DNA from: Lepus europaeus
Lineage: Eukaryota; Chordata; Mammalia; Lagomorpha; Leporidae
Direction of reading: 5' to 3'
Assembly (NCBI RefSeq): GCF_033115175.1
Contig: NC_084837.1
Location: forward strand, 70,145,266-70,209,265
Length of the DNA: 64,000 nt
Positions 11,989-23,309 of this stretch are shown in pieces (positions within the stretch are counted from its first letter, which is position 1; each line of letters begins with the position of its first letter). The notes under the pieces were generated by a model that had not been told where the DNA came from, ran no database searches, and saw nothing but the letters and a program-made list of their open reading frames with translations. The position numbers and the translations under genes are program-made.

Positions 11989-12332
11989 GCCGGCGCCGCG
12001 GCTCAATAGGCTAATCCTCCGCCTAGCGGCGCCGGCACACCGGGTTCTAGTCCCGGTCGGGGCACCAATCCTGTCCCGGTTGCCCCTCTTCCAGGCCAGC
12101 TCTCTGCTGTGGCCAGGGAGTGCAGTGGAGGATGGCCCAAGCCCTTGGGTCCTGCACCCCATGGGAGACCAGGATAAACACCTGGCTCCTGCCATTGGAT
12201 CAGCGCGGTGCGCCGGCCGCAGCGCGCTACCGCGGTGGCCATTGGAGGGTGAACCAACGGCAAAAGGAAGACCTTTCTCTCTGTCTCTGTCTCTCACTGT
12301 CCACTCTGCCTGTCAAAAATAATAATAAAAAA
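11989..12332 (+). mobile_element. Full-length young CSINE with target-site duplication
   Basis: It starts GCCGGCGCCGCGGCTCAATA and has a B-box-like GGTTCTAGTCC. The body is the typical CAGTGGAGGATGGCCCAAGC, and it ends in CTGCCTGTCAAAAATAATAATAAAAA. It is flanked by a 10-base direct repeat ATCCATTCTG (11979-11988 and 12333-12342). The low divergence suggests recent activity. Confidence 0.95.
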
Positions 12333-12958
12333 ATCCATTCTGCTCAGAAACTCTCCCCCTCCGTTGTCACTGTGTTTTATTTTACTTGTTTGTCTCCTCC
12401 CTGAATTTAATAGAGTTTAAATTAAACTTGCTTATCTGGGTTTGAGAGGTGAGGTAGACTGGAGCACAGATGAAGAAGCTGGCAGACACTCAGGGCTTAC
12501 ACTTTGACAATAGTGTGTTTGTGCACTCACTCTTTTTATCAGTACACAAACGCCGCACTTTAATTACCAGCTCTTGTATTTTCCTGACCTTTTTCATCCT
12601 GTGCACCCTGAAGCAAATGGCTCCACAAAACTTTTAGTTAGTTATTTATTTTTTTGGATATTCCTAAAATATTTGTTTTATTCTTCCACTTGGACTTAAA
12701 TAAGTGAGGTTTTTTTTTTCTTTTAGTAAGAAGAGATAATTCTAATTCTGTAAAAATAGCATTAAAATCTCTGAAAAGTGCTTCTGAAAAGCAGATTGAA
12801 ATCTACCACCCTGTTCTCTAAAACTAAAGGCTCCAGCCTCTGGCTGGCATAGTGTGTGTTAGCTTTGGTGTTATGGCAGTACCAACTGGGATGTTCCCAA
12901 ATGTAGGATGAGCTTTCTTTTGCTAATTTTCTCTAGGGCAATGTGGTTGACTCCAGCT

Positions 12959-13274
12959 GGCCGGCATGGTGGTGTAATGGGCTAAGTCGACACCTGTGGT
13001 GCTGGCATCCCATTTGGGCACCAGTTCGAGTCCTGGCTGCTCTACTTCTGATCAAGCTCCCTGACAATGTGCCTGGGAAAGCAGCAGATGATGGTCCAAG
13101 TCTTTGGGCCCCTGCACCCACATGGGAGACATGGAAGAAGCTCCTGGATCCTGGCTTCAGACCAGCCCAGCTCTGGCCATTGAGGCTATTTGGAGAGTGA
13201 ACCAGCAGATGGAAGCCCTCTCTCTGTAACTCTGCCTTTCAAATCAATAAAAAATAAATCTTAAAAAAAAAAAA
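12959..13274 (+). mobile_element. CSINE, full length, older subfamily
   Basis: It runs from GGCCGGCATGGTGGTGTAAT to an A-rich tail. It is flanked by imperfect 16-base direct repeats at 12943-12958 and 13275-13290 (GTGGTTGACTCCAGCT versus GTGGCTGACTCCAACT, two differences), which fits an older insertion. Confidence 0.92.
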
Positions 13275-14418
13275 GTGGCTGACTCCAACTATAACCCAAG
13301 GCTTTCCTAAACCCAGCTATCCTGGAAGACTGAAATTCGGACTGCCCAGGACCTAGAGTCCCAGGAGGGAAGGTGATTCCAAGGAATCTATGCTGCTTTG
13401 ATGGCTCTGGAGAAGCCATTCCAGCTCAAAGCAATGATCATTCTGGACGACTCTAATTCTCAAGGTTTATGAGGCCAATTTGGCATTTGGGGTCCTGAAG
13501 AATCCCCAAACTCTTCTGACTTCTTAGTGAACTTATTCTGGAACATTCAACCAGATGATTTTCACAGGAGCAAGGTAGTCTCTACAGGAAACCAAGGTAT
13601 GGCCTACCCCTCTCTGTTATCCCTGGACTAAAGTAGGAAGAAGAGCATAAGGTTCAGGAGAGATACACCTTTTTTCCTTCATCATTTACCCCCATGGCTC
13701 CAATTTCATTAAAGGGACCTACACAATGCAGACACACAGGCTCATATGCTGGGTACTGAGTCAACAAATCTCACTCTGGAAGTTTTATGAATAATGTCAG
13801 ATACTGATGATTAAGATCAAAGCCCTGAGTTGATAATGGACGAAGACATTTTTACCAATACCAGCTAGCACAACCAGAGAGTTGTAGAGCCTAAACTCTA
13901 TCCGTGGGGTTACTATAGCCAATCCTACATAGCCATGTCTTAAACAGAGTCCAACTAGACAAGACATGCAATACTAATAAACAAGAACCAACAAATGTGT
14001 TGGTTGAATGAATGCAGAACATTCACCCAGGGAGCAGTAATTCTTTGAATTTTCAACTACAGACTCTGTACCCAAGGGTATGGCAGCCAGAACAACAGGT
14101 CACCCAAAACCAGTATTGCAGCTGTGCTCAGCCAATGATCTCTGAGTGAAAACACAAGTGAACATGACTACTGAAAGACAGTCCTACATCAGGAAACTCA
14201 GAGCCTTGGTTGGGTTCTCCTTCCAGAGATGTCACAGAAACAGCAGCCCTGGATGTATTACTTCCCCTTTCTGGGTTTCTGGGTCCTCATCAGTGACTTA
14301 TGGGGCTTCCACTATATCATCTTTCTGATGTCCCTTCAAATGTACAAACTCTCGTTTCTCTTGCTGTGCATCAAGAGCTGTTTTTCCCATAACATTTTCA
14401 AGTCAAAGATGACATGAT

Positions 14419-14760
14419 GGCTGGCGCCGTGGCTCAATAGGCTAATCCTCCACCTTGCAGCGCTGGCACACCAGGTTCTAGTCCCGGTCGGGGCGCTGGA
14501 TTCTATCCTGCTTGCCTCTCTTCCAGGCCAGCTCTCTGCTGTGGCCAGGAGTGCAGTGGAGGATGGCCCAAGTGCTTGGGCCCTGCACCCGCATGGGAGA
14601 CCAGGAGAAGCACCTGGCTCCTGGCTTCGGATCAGCGTGGTGCGCCGGCCGCAGCGCACCTACTGTGGCGGCCATTGGAGGGCGAACCAACGGCAAAGGA
14701 AGACCTTTCTCTCTGTCTCTCTCTCACTCTCCACTCTGCCTGTCAAAAAAAAAAAAAAAA
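14419..14760 (+). mobile_element. Full-length young CSINE with target-site duplication
   Basis: Head GGCTGGCGCCGTGGCTCAAT, B box GGTTCTAGTCC, tail CTGCCTGTC plus about 16 A. The direct repeat AGATGACATGA ends just before the head (14407-14417) and recurs at 14761-14771. Confidence 0.95.
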
Positions 14761-15260
14761 AGATGACATGACTTTGATTTAGCAAGGGTCTGCTGATCTC
14801 CCTGCATTCAGCAATCCTGAAACAACTTGCTGTGTCTGCTGCTCGCTCTCTACCCCAAAGATGTGTGGAGCCGAACAGAACCACATCAGGCCAAACGTGG
14901 CTCAAAACAACCTCTGGGTGGCCAATAATTTTCAGGCAGAAGCAGGGCTTTGTTGGCCCCTGATGTGGATAGGATTCAGGTGTGGGCTGATGTCTAGCAA
15001 GGTCAGGGAATACTGGAGATGAAGGAATTCTAAAAGGGTTTCATTGCAGGTGCTCTCAATGCAACTTCACCATGATTTTTTTTTTTTTTTTTTCAGTTTG
15101 CTAACTTTAGAAGATTGCTGCTTCCCCCTACTTTCAACAAGGTTAGGGCAATTTTCAATTAGTAGTTGTTGCTTCAATAATCAATTTAAAGTTTCAGAAA
15201 GAAAGCAGCGCATTTTGACTGCTAGGTGCTGAGCGCCTTGTTAACTAGAGAGAGCTACTT

Positions 15261-15266
15261 GCCGAC
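15261..15266 (-). other. FBN1: Non-canonical GC splice donor of intron 63
   Basis: The transcript reads CAGTGTGTCG then GCAAGTAG. Only cutting before GC keeps the frame into exon 64 (codons C-V, then G joined to AT giving D-E-N-E-C). No GT in the vicinity gives the conserved VDENEC junction. The matching acceptor is a normal CTCTGCAG. GC-AG introns are about 1% of mammalian introns. Confidence 0.85.
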
Positions 15267-15382
15267 ACACTGGTTCCACTGGTAGTGCTGCAGGTAGCCC
15301 TGGGGGCAGCTGCATCGGTAGCCCCCGATGATGTTCTGGCAGCCATGTTGGCAGCGGTGGTTGCCTTCACACTCATCCACAT
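15263..15382 (-). CDS. FBN1: FBN1 exon 63: cbEGF41
   Basis: One cbEGF module, [17 protein letters not shown] through [11 protein letters not shown], with six cysteines and the calcium-binding DVDEC start. It has phase-1 ends on both sides and is 120 bases long. Acceptor TTTTCAG; the donor is GC, not GT (see the separate entry). Confidence 0.97.
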
Positions 15383-16087
15383 CTGAAAACAAAGCAGAGT
15401 TTCCTTTAGGCCAAGTCAACACTGTGTCCAAGGCCACACTTATCTGCCTGACGAGATGAAAGGTAATTCTAGCAGGAAATCTGACCTTTGAACATGGTCA
15501 AAACTTTAATTATCTATTCTTTGGCTAAGTCAGAGGGGAAGAACACTCAGATGCCTGGTAAAGACTACAGATAAAAATCGTAAGGAGGTAAGTGCTAAGC
15601 ACAAGGCACCGTATGGGATAGCTCTGTAAGTTGCTTATTTGCATAGAAATCAAGAGGTGTCGATGCAAAAACAAAATTCTAACAATATCATTTAAACTTT
15701 TAATGACGTTTTATCAGAAGAATCATTCCTCATATGTTTAGGCCACATTTGGGAAATTCACAGATGGCTTTGAAACCAATGGCCTAGAATCAAGCTATTT
15801 TTCTTGACTTGAGATATTCCCTCTTAGATTAAATTAACAACTGAGTAGGAAAAGCCCTGCTGTACTTAGCAAAGGCATGTGTTATAGACTTAAGCAAGAC
15901 ACAATAAAAGACAAATCTCTAAGACAGCAGACCCATGGAAACCAGGCAAAATATTTCCCACCTTTAGCTGGGGTTCCTGCTGCGCTGAGTTTGGGTATCT
16001 CACAGAGGAGGAGGACACAGCTGACAGCTGCACAGGCTGCCTCCTCGGGAGCCCACCGGCTGCATCACAGCCAAAGGCTGCACCCAC
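15383..16087 (-). other. Intron 62 of FBN1
   Basis: Donor GTGGGT, acceptor TTTTCAG. About 0.7 kb of unique sequence in which I recognise no repeat or gene. Confidence 0.85.
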
Positions 16088-16216
16088 CTTCACAGCTGGC
16101 ACCACTCTGGTCAAGCGAGAAGCCCCGCTGGCATTCGCAGGTGAAGCTTCCTGGAGTGTTCTGGCAGATGCCCTTGGAGCCGCACAGGTTGATGTCCGAG
16201 GTGCACTCGTTGTTAT
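16088..16216 (-). CDS. FBN1: FBN1 exon 62: cbEGF40
   Basis: DNNECTSDINLCGSKGICQN to FSLDQSGASCE: six cysteines, with DNNEC as the calcium-binding start and CQNTPGSFTCEC matching the Asn-hydroxylation pattern. It is 129 bases, phase 1 at both ends. Acceptor CTTACAG, donor GTGGGT. Confidence 0.97.
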
Positions 16217-16439
16217 CTGTAAGAAGCGGCGGGGCAGGGAGGAGGAGAGGTTACAAGTCCTTAAAGTGACAAGGATGAGCTCAAAGAGGCCACAGAAGGC
16301 CAGCAGGGATGCACATGCACACACACACTTCCGCACACCTTTTTCTGCATTTTGGGTTTATCCCAACAGCAGAGCAAACAAGACAATCCCCTAAAGAAAT
16401 GGCTACACTCCAGACAGGGCGTGTTCCTCTGCCACTTAC

Positions 16440-16556
16440 CAATGCAGGCGGTGTGGTGCTGGGTAAAGCCGGGAGGACATTTGCACGTGAAGCCGCCGAT
16501 GGTGTTCACGCACAGGAACTGGCAGTTGTGCTGCTTTGTGGCGCACTCATCAAGAT
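16440..16556 (-). CDS. FBN1: FBN1 exon 61: cbEGF39
   Basis: [18 protein letters not shown] to FTQHHTACI: six cysteines. The downstream intron to exon 62 is only 223 bases. It is 117 bases, phase 1 at both ends. Acceptor TCTCATAG, donor GTAAGT. Confidence 0.97.
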
Positions 16557-16689
16557 CTATGAGAAAGCACAAAGTGAGCATCTGAGCCGCTGACCACACA
16601 GGCAGAGAAACCACCTTAGGGAGCAGCTCAAAGCCATTTCCACGACTCACAGGACCCTGGCCATGGCAGCAAAGGGCTGTGAGGGACGT

Positions 16690-16806
16690 AGGGGATGTGG
16701 GGTTGAAAGATAGTGGGAAGTATCCTTATGTTCTTAAAGCTGTATATATGAAATATAAGAAATCTGTTCTTTTCATATAAATAAAGAAATCTAATAAAAA
16801 AAATCA
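16690..16806 (+). mobile_element. 5'-truncated lagomorph L1 3' end
   Basis: It reads GTGGGAAGTATCCTTATG, CTTAAAGCTGTATATATGAA, then a TAAATAAAG-rich A tail. This resembles the end of the L1 fragment at 20240-20632 and the lagomorph L1 3'UTR as I recall it. Confidence 0.6.
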
Positions 16807-18265
16807 AAGGAGGGCTCAATTTAGAAAAAAGTGGCTCTGTGGGATTCAAGGAAAATTCAATTCCCTTTATGTAGAAAAATAGAGGAATTTCTCAACAAAG
16901 GACATTTCAAGTACATTAGAAAATTCTACACAAATTATAAAGAAATAAAAGATTAGCATTCTGAAAAATTTTCCAGAGCATTGAAAAGATCTATTTAAGC
17001 TGAAATATAAGTGATGTTGGGGATGAAATGAATTTGTATGCTTCGTCCCCTTCTGTTTGCTATTTTCAATCTATTCCAGTGAGGCAGCCCAAGAACAAAT
17101 CTGCCTTCTTTAGTTAGAGATTCTCCTCTGGATAAAACAACATCGAGCAACCAGGAAGCAAACAAAGGGAAAAAAAAAAAAAAACCTCACTTAGAAGCTA
17201 ACAGTACTTTTTAAAAACGCACCTACAATACGTATCCAACACTGTCTTCTACATCTCAACAAAATCCTCCACGGTGGCCAGATCCATTCCTCATAGCCTA
17301 ACTTCTAGGATCCTTCTCAACTCCAGTGTTCATGAAGAATATTGAGACACAAAGTGTGTCCTAGCTTTTCCTTGAGTTTTCATGATAATTTTTAAATCAC
17401 TCTGTACTGAGGAATGTTTCCTTCTGTGTCTGCTTTTATCACAAGCATAGCCACCAGGCACCCACCAGACACAGCTGTGTTGGAGCTACAGACAATGCTG
17501 TTTTTCTGTGATTGCTTCCACTCCACAGAGCTAGTTCCTGGCTAGAGTAGCCTCTGGAATGGATCAAGACTGAGAACACCTCCCCGTTTTTGTCCCAGAG
17601 CTGACTTCTCTTGAAACACAGTCCCTCCTACGCTCTTTCCACTACTGAGAAGATCTGAGGGTCCATGGTAGAGCCCCTCTACCACGCAGTCAGCTTTGCT
17701 GGTGCATCAGCACATACTTGCGGAGGCTCACTGGCCAACAGGGAGGGGAGACGACCCAGTGACAATGCTGTTTCCTAAGAACATCACCTTAAGAAGAGCA
17801 GCACTTGCCATTCTCACCCCCCAGGATCTTTTCTCCCCTTCTCTCTTCTCTGGTTCTTACCCAGCTCACAGGGGTGGTGCTGGTCCCACATTCCTCCCAG
17901 GGCCAGCCCTCTAGCCGTTTCCTCTTGGTTTTAATCGTACACACGTCTGAACTAGTCATTTTGATATTAGGCACATATGCCAAGTATGTGGGAGAATTTA
18001 GACCTTATGTGAAAAGTAGGAGAAAGGGACCTTTGTGGTAAAAAGGATGTATAAAAATCATATAGTTGCTTTTAGCATTCCTAAAACCATAAAGACAGCA
18101 TTATTAATGCTTTTTATAAATTGTGAAATTTATAAATTATGACTTTCATCAAATGTACTCTACATTTAATTTCCATTTTTCATCTCCTAACTGCTAGAAA
18201 CTTTTTTGAATTTCTGCCTCTACAGGTTACAAAACTACTATAAATTTGTTTGTTACAGATAACTT

Positions 18266-18394
18266 GAGGATACTTCAAAAGAATCATAGAAAAATATAAT
18301 AGAAAAAGGTTTATTTTGGTGCCAAGATTTTTTAAATCCACACATAGCTTTTTCAGAATACATATTCTCCATGAACTTTTTGAAGTACTCTTGT
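18266..18394. mobile_element. Short mariner-like element with terminal inverted repeats
   Basis: Left end GGATACTTCAAAAGAATCAT; the reverse complement of the right end is GAGTACTTCAAAAAGTTCAT. These inverted ends of over 20 bases bracket an AT-rich core. It is about 130 bases with no transposase, so it is a MITE-type relic. Related sequence occurs at 57350-57895. The assignment to mariner is tentative. Confidence 0.6.
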
Positions 18395-19527
18395 GTACGT
18401 AACAAGAAATATTTTATCCCCTTGATCTGGTTCTTCATTTCCATGAATGAATTCAGGACTCTGAGTTGTAGCCGCACAGTGCCTAGAGCTTCCTGGGGCT
18501 TACAGATGTGCAGTGGGTTCCATGTTTGAGAGGAACAAAGCTGTAACTCTTCATTTAAGACAACTGGAGATTCTGAGTAGCTCTCTCAACTTCCTCTCCC
18601 CAGAGGGCAGGATGATGCTGGATTTGGGCTGCACAAGAGAGCTCTGGGCTATCATCTAGTACGCCATTCGCTGTACTCACCTCTCACTCTCCGCCTTGTA
18701 AAGACACAGGAAAGAGTTGAGGGCCTGCCTTCTCAGGGCTCTCCACTCCATTCCAGCACATCCTTTTCTTCCCCTGACAGTGTTATGGCAGAAGGAAGTA
18801 ACTCTTGTTCTGCCATGTGGTCTACCTTTCTCCGAATCTCTCAGTTTCCAAATTATCTTTATTTATGGGGCTTTTCACTCAATGTGACGTTCTTGTACAG
18901 GAGTAAATTTGTACCAAAAGAATTTTGCGAAGGGTCACTGCTGGCTGAGGAGAGATTTCCACCTAGGTAGTGCTGTTTCTTCATTCTGTGTGATGTTTGT
19001 GTCTCAGGTAAGCTCAAATAGGGCAAAATGACACTATTTTGCAGAACAAAAACCTGGACATGTTGTTTAAATAGTCACAATCCCCTCTGGGATCATGGCA
19101 TTAATTTTTCTGAGGCAGGTCTTTGCTAGAGACCCGGGCTACAAAATTGTTGAATAGCATAAATGCAGTAAGTAGAAAGTAGAGAGAGGGATTTAATTAA
19201 GGACCCCCATCCCCCCACCCCGTTCCCCAACCTGAGTCTTGAAGAGCTGGCCCTGCCATCTCTGAGACCCTCACGGATGGCCCTCATGGATGCTCATGAG
19301 CAACATATGAGAGTGGCTGCTACCACTGGGCCTCTGCTACCCTGGCCTTAGCCTCTATTCATCTAACCTAGGATATGGGTCACAGGGAGGTTCTAAGAGA
19401 GGCACTAAAAAACCTCATGCCTGGACAAGCAGAGTTTTTGCTCTGCCTAGGAATTCTTCATGGCTCCTGGGAATGCAGTGATATGGCAGGTGGCAGGTGG
19501 CAGGTGAGCAGGCAAATTCAACTTTAC

Positions 19528-19650
19528 CTTTGCAGCTCCTTCCATCCTCTTGTAGAATGTAGCCTTTCGGGCAGGAACACTGGTAACTCCCCTCTGTGTT
19601 TTTGCAGATAAAATTGCAGGGTTTGGGAGCCTGGTTGCACTCATTCAGAT
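19528..19650 (-). CDS. FBN1: FBN1 exon 60: cbEGF38
   Basis: [18 protein letters not shown] to [11 protein letters not shown]: six cysteines, phase 1 at both ends, 123 bases. Acceptor GATCACAG, donor GTAAAG (a less common +5/+6). It lies 235 bases from exon 59. Confidence 0.97.
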
Positions 19651-19885
19651 CTGTGATCAAAGACATACAGTGTGACTGCCCACCTGAAAGAATGCCTAAT
19701 GCCCAGTATCCAAGATCTAACAGAGTTTTGGTTTGGGGCTAAGCAAAAATAAACTCTGTTTAGTCGATCATTGTGTCATGTTTTCTTATGAAACTGCACT
19801 TTTTATTTTTAGCCTTAGATTTTTTAGTTTTTCCATAATCTAAAATTTCCACTGAAGGATAAACCATCAGAAATAGAGCACTCAC

Positions 19886-20011
19886 CTACACAGGCAGTCC
19901 CAGTTATATCAGGAGTGTAACCAGTCTTACAAATGCAATGATATGATCCTCTGTCATTGACACATTCCCCATTTCGGCAAACATCATGAATGACCTTGCA
20001 TTCATCAATAT
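19886..20011 (-). CDS. FBN1: FBN1 exon 59: cbEGF37
   Basis: [19 protein letters not shown] to [11 protein letters not shown]: six cysteines, calcium-binding DIDEC start. It is the first of seven tandem cbEGFs after TB7. Phase 1 at both ends, 126 bases. Acceptor AATTACAG, donor GTGAGT. Confidence 0.97.
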
Positions 20012-22010
20012 CTGTAATTTAATAAGTATGAATAAAAATAACAAAGATATTTTAAGATGGATGACATTAATATGTAACAGTCACTTCACTGCAAATCCTA
20101 ATATACTGTATTACTATTATTTACCTAAGAAATTAAACCAACTGGCGGAAATTAAACCAACATGCAATGGTAACTATATTGAAATTCAAATCAATATCAT
20201 CACAAGACTGTAGTGGACAAACTAATCAGGCTTGTAAAATAAGTCGGTCCCAAAAAGACAAAAATCACATGTTTTCCCTGGTTTGTGGTAACTAATACGT
20301 GGAGTACAAAAAATGTAATATAAATGAACAAAATTGACATTTTGAGGTTTGATTGTTTATAGTCCTTGTCTATAATCTTCAGGAACAGTGGTTTTTCTAC
20401 CTATTACTTGTTTAACTCTGTATTTAGTGGAGGGTTAAGCTTATGATTATAAAGAAAATTGACAGTATGTCATTGTAAAAATGAAAAGAAAAATAAGAAG
20501 GGAAGGAGGAGAGAGAGTGGGAATGAGGGAGAATAGGGTGGGAGGTATCAGTATGCTCTTAAAACTGTATACATGAAATACACGAAATTTGTTCCTTTTA
20601 TCTACATTTTAAAAGTATAAAAAAGAGTAAGACTTTAAAGATAACTTGGCTTTCTATGCTTATATTCTTTTTGCCTTCTCGGTCGATAGGCCAACCATGC
20701 TGATTAGACATCAGGATTGCCTCCTGTTACCTCATGAAGGAATCACAACAATGGGCCTTTGCCAAGGAACTCCCCTCCTTTTTAATCTAATATTGCATAT
20801 TCAAAATAAGAAGGTAAGTAGGGTTTTATTTTTATTGTTTAACATTCTGTTTTGATGTGTTTAACCTTAGTCCTGAAAAATATCAAAATACACCATCATG
20901 CCGAGGAGGGAACCAGGGCTCTGGCGTCGACAATGGGACTGGGTTTCAGCAGCCTGCTAAGAAAGGGAGATCCTCACCCTTTGCTCTACCACAGGGAGAA
21001 AGACTTGGTCAATATGCATAATTGAGCAATAAAGCCACTGTCCTCCACCTCATGATCCATCTAGTTCCTTAGTGCTTGGCAGGGTGCCCATAAAAGTACT
21101 TCGCACATGAGTTATCCAACCTCCACTGCCAGACAATCATTGAATACCAACAGCTGGGTGTGTCTGACCTTTTCAAGTTTACCCTGAAGTGCAATTTAAC
21201 ATGCTCTCACTGGTCTCAAGACATGAGTCTTTCCAATATCTCATTTTTACATCCTCCAAAGAATCACAAGTTGCTTTTGGTCACTCCACCTGACCTGTCC
21301 CGTTCTGTCCTTTCCCACGTCCAGTTCTGCTATTCTGTCATCAGTCCCATCTTCCCATGATGAACACAATATCCTTATGAACCTCCTTCTTTCCTTCTTA
21401 CTTCCAATTCCCTCCCAAGGAGCCCCTCCCCATCACTCTCTGCTATTCCCAGTTCTTTTATGAAGTACAATCCCATTCTAGATACTCTTGATCCACATAG
21501 CACTTGCATTTGTGAGGGGCCAGAGCCCGCTCAGGCACTGACAGCCTGCCACCCCTAGTTAAGGCAGCTTGTCTTTTCTCAGACATGTTTGGGTTTATTC
21601 AGCAATACATTTTTTACTCATTTTATGAGTTAAAAAATATATTGGTCATCTGGTTTGGGAATTTTATGATCATTTATTTCAAGGCTTATCTAAAAAGTTG
21701 TTTTCTTACTAATCAAGTTATGGCAACTTCTGTTTAAGAGCTGAGGACCCCTTAAGATGCATAGGCGGGGACTCAACACACACAACTTGATCAAGAGGAC
21801 CAAGGACAGTTTAGCAACCCAGCCCTGAGCGTCTGGAACACCATTATGATGAACTGTGTCCATCTCAACTATGCAACTCAACCTAGGTCCCCAGTTTAGG
21901 TTCCATACTCTCATCTGCTTTTCACAGAAAAAGAAATTGCCTGAAAACATTCTAGGGCCATAAATGAAGTGCCTGCTCCAGTGATCACAAATGAGAAGAA
22001 CATGAAGTAC
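20012..22010 (-). other. Intron 58 of FBN1
   Basis: Weak donor GTACTT, acceptor AATTACAG. It holds a lagomorph L1 3' end (20240-20632) and a diverged copy of the exon 58 end next to the donor (21963-21986). 20640-21960 shows nothing recognisable. Confidence 0.8.
20240..20632 (+). mobile_element. 5'-truncated lagomorph L1, 3'UTR segment
   Basis: Features of the lagomorph L1 3'UTR as I recall it: CACATGTTTTCCCTGGTTTG, TGGTAACTAATACG, AAATTGACATTTTGAGG, the purine-rich GGAAGGAGGAGAGAGAG tract and CTTAAAACTGTATACATGAA near the end. There is no open reading frame of ORF2 size. Confidence 0.65.
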
Positions 22011-22217
22011 CTGCTCCGTTGGTCATGAATCCTCGGCCATGAGGACAGAGCTTTTTGAAAGCCACGGTGCCCTGGAAAGGGCAGATCTCGCAGTGGGGAC
22101 CCCAGCCCCTGCCGCCATCACAGCAGCATTCGGACTTGGTGACAGGGTTCCTGTTGCTTGAGCCAATCTGGCACATGTTCTGCAGCACCTCTGTGAAGCA
22201 GTACCCTTCCCGGTTGT
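22011..22217 (-). CDS. FBN1: FBN1 exon 58: TB7 (8-cysteine) domain
   Basis: [48 protein letters not shown]: the eight cysteines include the CCC triplet typical of TB (TGF-beta-binding-protein-like) modules. Unlike TB4-TB6 it is in a single exon. 207 bases, phase 1 at both ends. Acceptor CCTTCCAG; the donor is GTACTT, a weak match to U1. Confidence 0.97.
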
Positions 22218-22794
22218 CTGGAAGGGACAGTGACAAAGAGCGTGTCAGGAAATGTTATGAGCATACAAGGGCATTAAGAATTTGGTCAGATATAAAAACC
22301 AAAAAGGATGTAACACTTTACCCTGGGTGAGAAGGAGCGAGAAGGGAAAGCTGCAGACAGCAGTGAGAGAGAAAGGATGGCGTCTGAGGGAGACAAGACA
22401 AGAAATTCAGTAAGTAGGCAGAAAGGCATCGGCCCGGCCATGCTCGTGCTCCAACTGCTCCCAGAAACATGGGGAAATCGCCATTCTATATAGATAGAGA
22501 GAGGGGCAGAGAAACATTTGGAAATGTGTCCTGATCACCAGGCTTACAAAAGCAGCCAAGAGAAAAATTCCAAACAAGTGACTCAGTGATACAATAAGCA
22601 GAGGCAGAATGTTGCTGCAGGGTGGTGCTAAACCCAACGGACTATCGCGGTCACTAAGTCATCCCCCAAACATGAGCGTTGCTAACCCTCCCGCAAATCT
22701 GGACACTTTCACTTATTCCAAACAAGAGATCTGTGTTTCAAGCATCACAGCGCAGAGGTCAAGGTTACGAAAGCATCCTGCGGACTGTACTCAC
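22218..22794 (-). other. Intron 57 of FBN1
   Basis: Donor GTGAGT, acceptor CCTTCCAG. 577 bases of unique sequence with nothing recognisable. Confidence 0.85.
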
Positions 22795-22920
22795 CAAGGC
22801 ACTCATCCTGGGCAGGGCTGGCTGTGAACCCGTCATTGCATTCGCAGGTGTAGCTCCCACGGGTGTTGAGACAGCGCCCGTTCTCACAGATCCCCGGCTT
22901 GGTCTGACACTCATTCTCAT
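22795..22920 (-). CDS. FBN1: FBN1 exon 57: cbEGF36
   Basis: [17 protein letters not shown] to [11 protein letters not shown]: six cysteines. As I recall, human has an N where this has A in SPAQDE. Phase 1 at both ends, 126 bases. Donor GTGAGT; the acceptor AAACAAACAG has a poor polypyrimidine tract. Confidence 0.97.
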
Positions 22921-22987
22921 CTGTTTGTTTTCATCGAAGCACCAGAAACAAAAGTAGTCACATGACTATTTTATATAAGGATAAGCC

Positions 22988-23072
22988 CTTCCTTCCTTCC
23001 CTCCCTCCCTCCTGTCTTGTTTTCTCTCTCCTCTCCCCTCCTTCTTCTTTTCTCCCTTCTTTCCTTTCTTCC
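22988..23072. repeat. CCTT/CCCT-rich pyrimidine tract
   Basis: Long run of CCTT, CCCT and CTTT units on the plus strand. The transcript is purine-rich here, about 70 bases into intron-side sequence upstream of exon 57. Confidence 0.85.
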
Positions 23073-23309
23073 TTTTAAATTTAGTTTGTGATTAGGTAAT
23101 CTATCTGCATGGTTCAAAATGTAAAAGGTACACAAGGGTTTTTGGCACATATCCCCTTCCTTTCCTGTTCTCCAGCCACCAATTTTCCTCTCCTCAGAGG
23201 CCAGCAATACTGCTGTCAATTTCCAAAGTCTCCTTCCAGAGACAGATTATACATATACATAATAACATTATATGTATGGGTGTGGTATGTGTGTGCATGT
23301 ACCTCTGCT

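Larger units (their letters stand above)
9143..15262 (-). other. Intron 63 of FBN1
   Basis: This is the largest intron here (6.1 kb). It begins with a GC donor and ends with CTCTGCAG. It holds five CSINEs (two in reverse and three in plus orientation), a MIR relic (10555-10745) and a 20-base oligo-T near 15068-15090. The rest, including 13290-14400, is unique sequence with nothing recognisable. Confidence 0.85.
16557..19527 (-). other. Intron 60 of FBN1
   Basis: Donor GTAAAG, acceptor TCTCATAG. It contains a short L1 3' end (about 16690-16806), a 16-A run near 17169 and a mariner-like element with inverted ends (18266-18394). The remainder is unrecognised unique sequence. Confidence 0.8.

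Noticed and set aside
11989-12332. tRNA-like A and B boxes, considered as a tRNA gene
   Set aside because: The cloverleaf cannot be completed; the segment is the tRNA-derived head of a CSINE.
15068-15090. Oligo-T run tested for flanking target duplications
   Set aside because: No direct repeat could be found on the two sides, so it is treated as a plain homopolymer.
15890-16336. 148-residue minus-strand open frame covering exon 62
   Set aside because: Wrong frame for the exon: it gives a Ser/Ala/Thr-rich peptide, while the correct frame gives a clean cbEGF.
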